A model generated the notes under the pieces. It ran no database searches. It was not told where the DNA came from and worked only from the letters and a program-made list of their open reading frames with translations. Positions 60,265 through 64,000 of a stretch of DNA of 64,000 nucleotides are shown one piece after another. A program made the translations under genes and the position numbers. The DNA is from Hydractinia symbiolongicarpus (Eukaryota > Cnidaria > Hydrozoa > Anthoathecata > Hydractiniidae), in NCBI RefSeq assembly GCF_029227915.1, contig NC_079877.1:24515851-24579850 (forward strand). The letters run 5' to 3'. Position 1 is the first letter of the stretch. Each line of letters begins with the position of its first letter.

Positions 60265-61850
60265 CTATGTGTGTTGCTGATTTGCATTTATACCAGTTGC
60301 AAGAAGTTCATGAGACTTATCGGTCAGCATAGGTATCATCACAGTTGGCTGGTGGGCTGTTGACATTACTGGCGCATGCGTAGAAGCTGTCTGTTGCACT
60401 GGTAGGTACGCAGATTGCATTGCTTGTAATGGCATTTGATTAACTTGAACAAACTGTAACGGTTGAGTTATAATAACTTGTTGAGATTGACCGTCGTTGA
60501 GATTGACTAACATAGTGGTGGATTGAGGTACCATGGTTGGACTAACTACCAATCCGACTTGTTGGTGTTGTGACGTTGGTGTGTGGGTTTGTAAGGCCTC
60601 TGTACGATATGCGTTGTAAACACCGATTGTGTTCGTCCAGTCCTTTTGTGCAGCATTTCTCTGTTGTTTAGATTTCTTGTTATTTTTCAGAAATGAATTT
60701 GTCGTCTCCAGCATAGGCTGCAAAATTCTTCGTCTAGCATTTATGAACCTGCAAAAAATCAAACTAGCATTACAAAAAAACTTTTATGGGACAGACCTTG
60801 AACTTACGTCCATGTAAAAAAGGTACCATCATCAATGTAAATACGGAGCAAGAAAAGACAGGGGTAATATTCTCCATTTCTCCTCTGGGGTCAATAGAGG
60901 ATCTAATTCACCCTTGAGACCCCAACCTAAAAGGCAAGTACTGTCAATAGATCACTTTTACATTAAGCACGGCACAAATCTTTTTTTACATGTAGCTTGC
61001 AAGCGCTGAGACGCCACACGTTACTTAAACAATCTTTCCAAATTATAAACAATTCTTGAACCACTAGAGATTAGACCGACGAAAAGTTCATCCGTTATCT
61101 TCCGGACTTCAGATTTTCGTCCGTTGTACATATACCAGGAACCGCTATTTCGTGCAACTTAAAACTTTGAGGAATTTTGATTAGACAGTGAAAATATGGC
61201 TGTATGTTATCAATGAGAGATTTGCTTAGTGTTTACATCCCTCCCCTGAGAACACTTTTTACTCCCTGAGCAACCTTCCCAGTTGAACTGTGACAAGAAT
61301 GTGTTTATGGAACTAACTATTGGTAACAAATTCCGCTTGTTCAATAGAGTGAAAATATAAAATTTTACTATACTCATTCGTCAAAGGGGTTCCATGGTGG
61401 CTGTCATGACAATGCGAACAGGGATATTTTATTCTGTAAAATGTGGTGAGATCAATACAAATATATACAAACGATATTAAACAAAATCCCTAAACCTGAA
61501 TATGAAAATCTGAATAAACTATAAAAATCCTAAAAGTATATAAAAAAACCGGCGAACCTGAATAGCAAATAGCAGAACCTGTATGGCAAATAGCTAAACC
61601 TTAACCAACAATTTAAATCCAAATTCTGCTACAAAAAAACAACCATTCTTTTCTGCATCATCCAATGAAGTACCTCCAAGGAGAATTAAATAAAACACCA
61701 CTCTCTTTCGTAAAAATGGCTCCCACTTAATTGTGCAAAACCAAACTTGCCCTGTTTTGTGAAATTCACTTACCAGTTATTGACTTGAAGGTTTGAAAGA
61801 TTTGTCTGTTCAGCTAGTTGCTTTTTTTCTTCTTCTGATGGGTACGGGTG
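60265..61850 (-). CDS. PKNOX: PKNOX/Prep TALE homeodomain transcription factor, 3' exons (5' part outside or unlocated)
   Basis: PKNOX proteins are TALE homeodomain cofactors that pair with PBX on DNA in the nucleus. Two exons are clear: 61774-61850 (phase 0 start, HPYPSEEEKKQLAEQTNLSN, LQVNNW) and 60265-60748, joined inside the tryptophan codon to give VNNW|FINARRRILQPML. The three-residue-loop class is shown by the helix-2/3 sequence HPYPSEEEK and the INARRRILQPML ending, which separates PKNOX from MEIS (INARRRIVQPMI). The C-terminal 160 residues are Gln/Thr/Val-rich (QSQQVIITQPLQFVQVNQ), a likely activation region, ending at TAG 60265-60267. The exon for homeodomain helix 1 and the MEIS/PREP N-terminal domain were not found by 64000; they presumably lie beyond the right edge. 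Confidence 0.9.
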
Positions 61851-63046
61851 CTAGAAATAAATTGGTAATCTGTTTATTCAAAACGAAGTAATGGTTCTAT
61901 TGATTACTCTTTCAGAATAATGAAGCAATTTGGAACTACATTAGGAACTTTAACGGATACTTCAAAAGGCAAACAGTTCTAGGTCAAGTTCTTATACACA
62001 AAGTCAGAAAAGGCAGGTAAGCAATTAGTTAACAGACATATTTTCTTTACAGTAGTTAAACCTATTCAGTCTGGGGTATTTCGAACATGTTATGACCAGG
62101 GGTCGATTCGCCCCCGCCCCCTCCTCCCCCTCCCTCTAAAATTTTGACAGGCTTGTCCAAATTTAATCAAACTTGGCACACTTTTAGTACATCATTAAAA
62201 TTCTTCTTATGTCAGCACTTTTTCTGTGACGTCATTGGAAGCTTAAATTTTGTCTAACATAACACTTTGTGCTTAAAATTCAATTACTTACATCCTAGAG
62301 CGAATTTTTACATTCTGTTTAAAGTTTCTGACAGGCAAACAAAAGTTATTTAACATATTTTCCAGTTTTTACATGGTTCCCAAGAATAAAGGTCTAAAAT
62401 TGTACGGAAAGCTGATTTTCCCTAATTTTTGGGTAAAATCCACTAAAAGGGTAATCAGGTTAATCACATGATCAAAATTCTCAAAAAGATTACCCTAGAG
62501 AAAAGTTATCTTGAAAGTTTCAAGGCCTAAGAATAATCCTAACAAAAAGGATTTCGTAGAGATTTTTAGTTTCATGTTATAACCAATATCTAAAGCTTTG
62601 AGACGTATGGGACCTAAATATTTAGCATACAGGTGGCTAATAGATAAATATGAAAACTGAAAAAGCAGGGGTAGGGGGATCCACCCCTCCCCCTGATCAA
62701 ATAGGGTTAAAGTATATCATAGATTTTATCATTTATTATTATTTTAAAGAGATTTTTATTTCTTCACTTCTTTAATATTTATATCCAAACTACTTTTTTT
62801 CTTATCCTGTTCAAAGATTTCTTTAAACCCTTATGAAATATAAATTTTTGTAATTAGATTTTTTTAATTATTTGATATTAAAATATATATTAGAATGTAT
62901 TAATTGCAGTGTCAACACGAACAGGTACTTTCACCAAAAATTTTGCTTGATATATTGTTTTTGTTAATTCCATAGCTAACAGGCTTTTTAGCAGTGGCCT
63001 AATCTCCTTAAATAGTGCATTAGAAAAAACTATTTAATAAGAATCC
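61851..63046. other. Probable PKNOX intron; no exon recognised
   Basis: AT-rich DNA between the helix-3 exon and the retrotransposon fragment. C-rich CCCCCGCCCCCTCCTCCCCC near 62110-62130 and CCACCCCTCCCCC near 62680 lie near the ends of a 560-bp stretch, each beside wording about GGTTAAAG/TTAAACC; they may mark the ends of a short element, but I cannot show it. No PKNOX helix-1 exon was found. Confidence 0.4.
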
Positions 63047-63059
63047 CCTTAACATCTGC

Positions 63060-64000
63060 TACATCAAACAAAACTTGATGTATTCTCCATCTGTGAAACC
63101 AAAATTGATGACACCATCACTGACAATGACGTTAAAATTGATGGCTATGTTTGTTATAGGAATGATCGGAATAGACGAGGTGGGGGTGTTCTAATTTTTG
63201 TTAATGAAAACTTGGATAGCCACCTTTTGAAACACCTTTACTTCGAAAATGTTGAATCACTATGGGTGAAAGTGTGCCTGAAAAAAACTAAACCTATTTA
63301 CGTGTGTGGGGTTTACAGGCCACCTGGAGGTAGTGATTTGCAGAGTACCGAAAACCTGTGTACTCATTTTAAACAGTGTTTTAACAAGCTCCCAGAAGAG
63401 AAAGAAGTTTTTATCTTGGGAGATTTTAACTGTAACATGCTTTCAAAATATGCTCTCTCCTCCAAAATAAAGGAATTATGCTCCACTCTTTTCCTAAAAC
63501 AACATATTACGGAGCCAACTCGTGTTACTGAAAATAGTAGCACTCTTATAGACTTGATACTTTCTAACAGTTCTTGTATTTCTAAAACTGGTGTCATGGA
63601 TTTAGGCATCAGTGATCACAATTTAGTTTATGTGATCAGAAAATTCAAAAGGCCAAAATTTGAACCTAAAACATGCAAGGTTCGTAGCTACAAGAACTTC
63701 AGTGAAGAGGCTTTTCTGAAAGACCTCAGGAATTTAGACTGGTCATATTTTAATAATTATGATGACCTTGATAAAGCATGTGAGAAACTGAATAAAAATG
63801 TTAAAACAGTGGCTGACAAACATGCCCCTTTCAAAACACATAGATTTTCTGGCCGTGTTGAGGCATGGGTCACTGATGAATTAATAATAGCCATCAAAGA
63901 AAGAGACTTCTTGAAACGGAAAGCATCAAAAACAAAATCCATCATAGACTGGGAAGCTTTCAAACAAAAAAGGAACCAGGTAATAGGTCTCAAAAATCGA
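63060..64000 (+). pseudogene. Non-LTR retrotransposon fragment, endonuclease domain, runs off the window
   Basis: From about 63072 one frame stays open to the end of the window (~309 codons). It encodes an AP-type endonuclease of the LINE kind: FSICETKIDD (catalytic Glu), RRGGGVLIFV, YVCGVYRPPGG, VFILGDFNCNML (Asp/Asn pair) and GISDHNLVYV (Asp-His pair near the domain end), then a linker toward the reverse transcriptase. The first endonuclease motif (an Asn-containing strand) is missing and the frame breaks upstream of 63072, so the copy is 5' truncated or damaged there. It lies antisense to PKNOX. It complements the fragment at 25.4-27.6 kb, which has only the RT half; whether they are one family cannot be judged without overlap. 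Confidence 0.85.

Noticed and set aside
1-64000. CRISPR arrays, operons, bacterial promoters or ribosome binding sites
   Set aside because: Spliced animal genes throughout; the tandem repeats seen lack regular unique spacers.

Overview
The window is nuclear DNA from an animal. It is AT-rich, the genes are cut by many GT-AG introns (one GC-AG), and the recognisable genes belong to metazoan families: PIX/ARHGEF7, a TSSK kinase, ZC3H13, an SLC17 transporter, a PKNOX homeodomain factor and a C19orf44 homologue. Compact introns, 6-9 kb genes, high AT and the mix of short non-autonomous elements suggest an early-branching animal, most likely a cnidarian. That placement is inference from general character, not a species match.

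Layout, left to right. (1) 244-21775, minus: a PIX-type Rho guanine-nucleotide exchange factor, 23 coding exons in my model (641 aa), with a possible internal first exon at 6679-6884 and a competing terminal exon at 1888-1907. (2) 21776-28140: gene-poor DNA with tandem repeats, a ~65-bp satellite, homopolymer G and C runs, a dead non-LTR retrotransposon (about 25440-27560) and MITE-like tails. (3) 28147-28549: an unrecognised coding-like stretch broken by a perfect 19-bp-arm hairpin. (4) 28931-31113, plus: a two-exon testis-specific serine kinase preceded by a TATA box and two CRE-like sites. (5) 31762-40628, minus: a 13-exon, 1076-aa ZC3H13/Flacc homologue (m6A writer complex). (6) 42970-43720: two tRNA-derived SINE copies. 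(7) 44222-49171, plus: a 10-exon, 508-aa sialin-like SLC17 transporter. (8) 51269-52068: a decayed pogo/Tigger-like DNA transposon. (9) 53114-56489 minus and 57043-58977 plus: a head-to-head pair, a C19orf44 (DUF4614) homologue and a coiled-coil protein resembling CCDC181/MAP9. (10) 60265 to beyond the right edge, minus: the 3' part of a PKNOX/Prep TALE homeobox gene, with a second retrotransposon fragment (63060-64000) probably inside its intron.

Exon models were built by hand from splice consensus, phase and family similarity. The PIX, ZC3H13, SLC17, TSSK and C19orf44 models each sum to a multiple of three with phases agreeing at every junction, which is strong internal support. The neighbours do not form a pathway, as is usual in animal genomes. 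The nearest thing to functional grouping is the divergent pair at 56.5-57.0 kb, whose members could share a promoter. I did not find a clearly new biological system. The items most worth checking are the hairpin insertion, the internal PIX promoter/exon, the CRE-driven TSSK promoter and the unclassified short elements.
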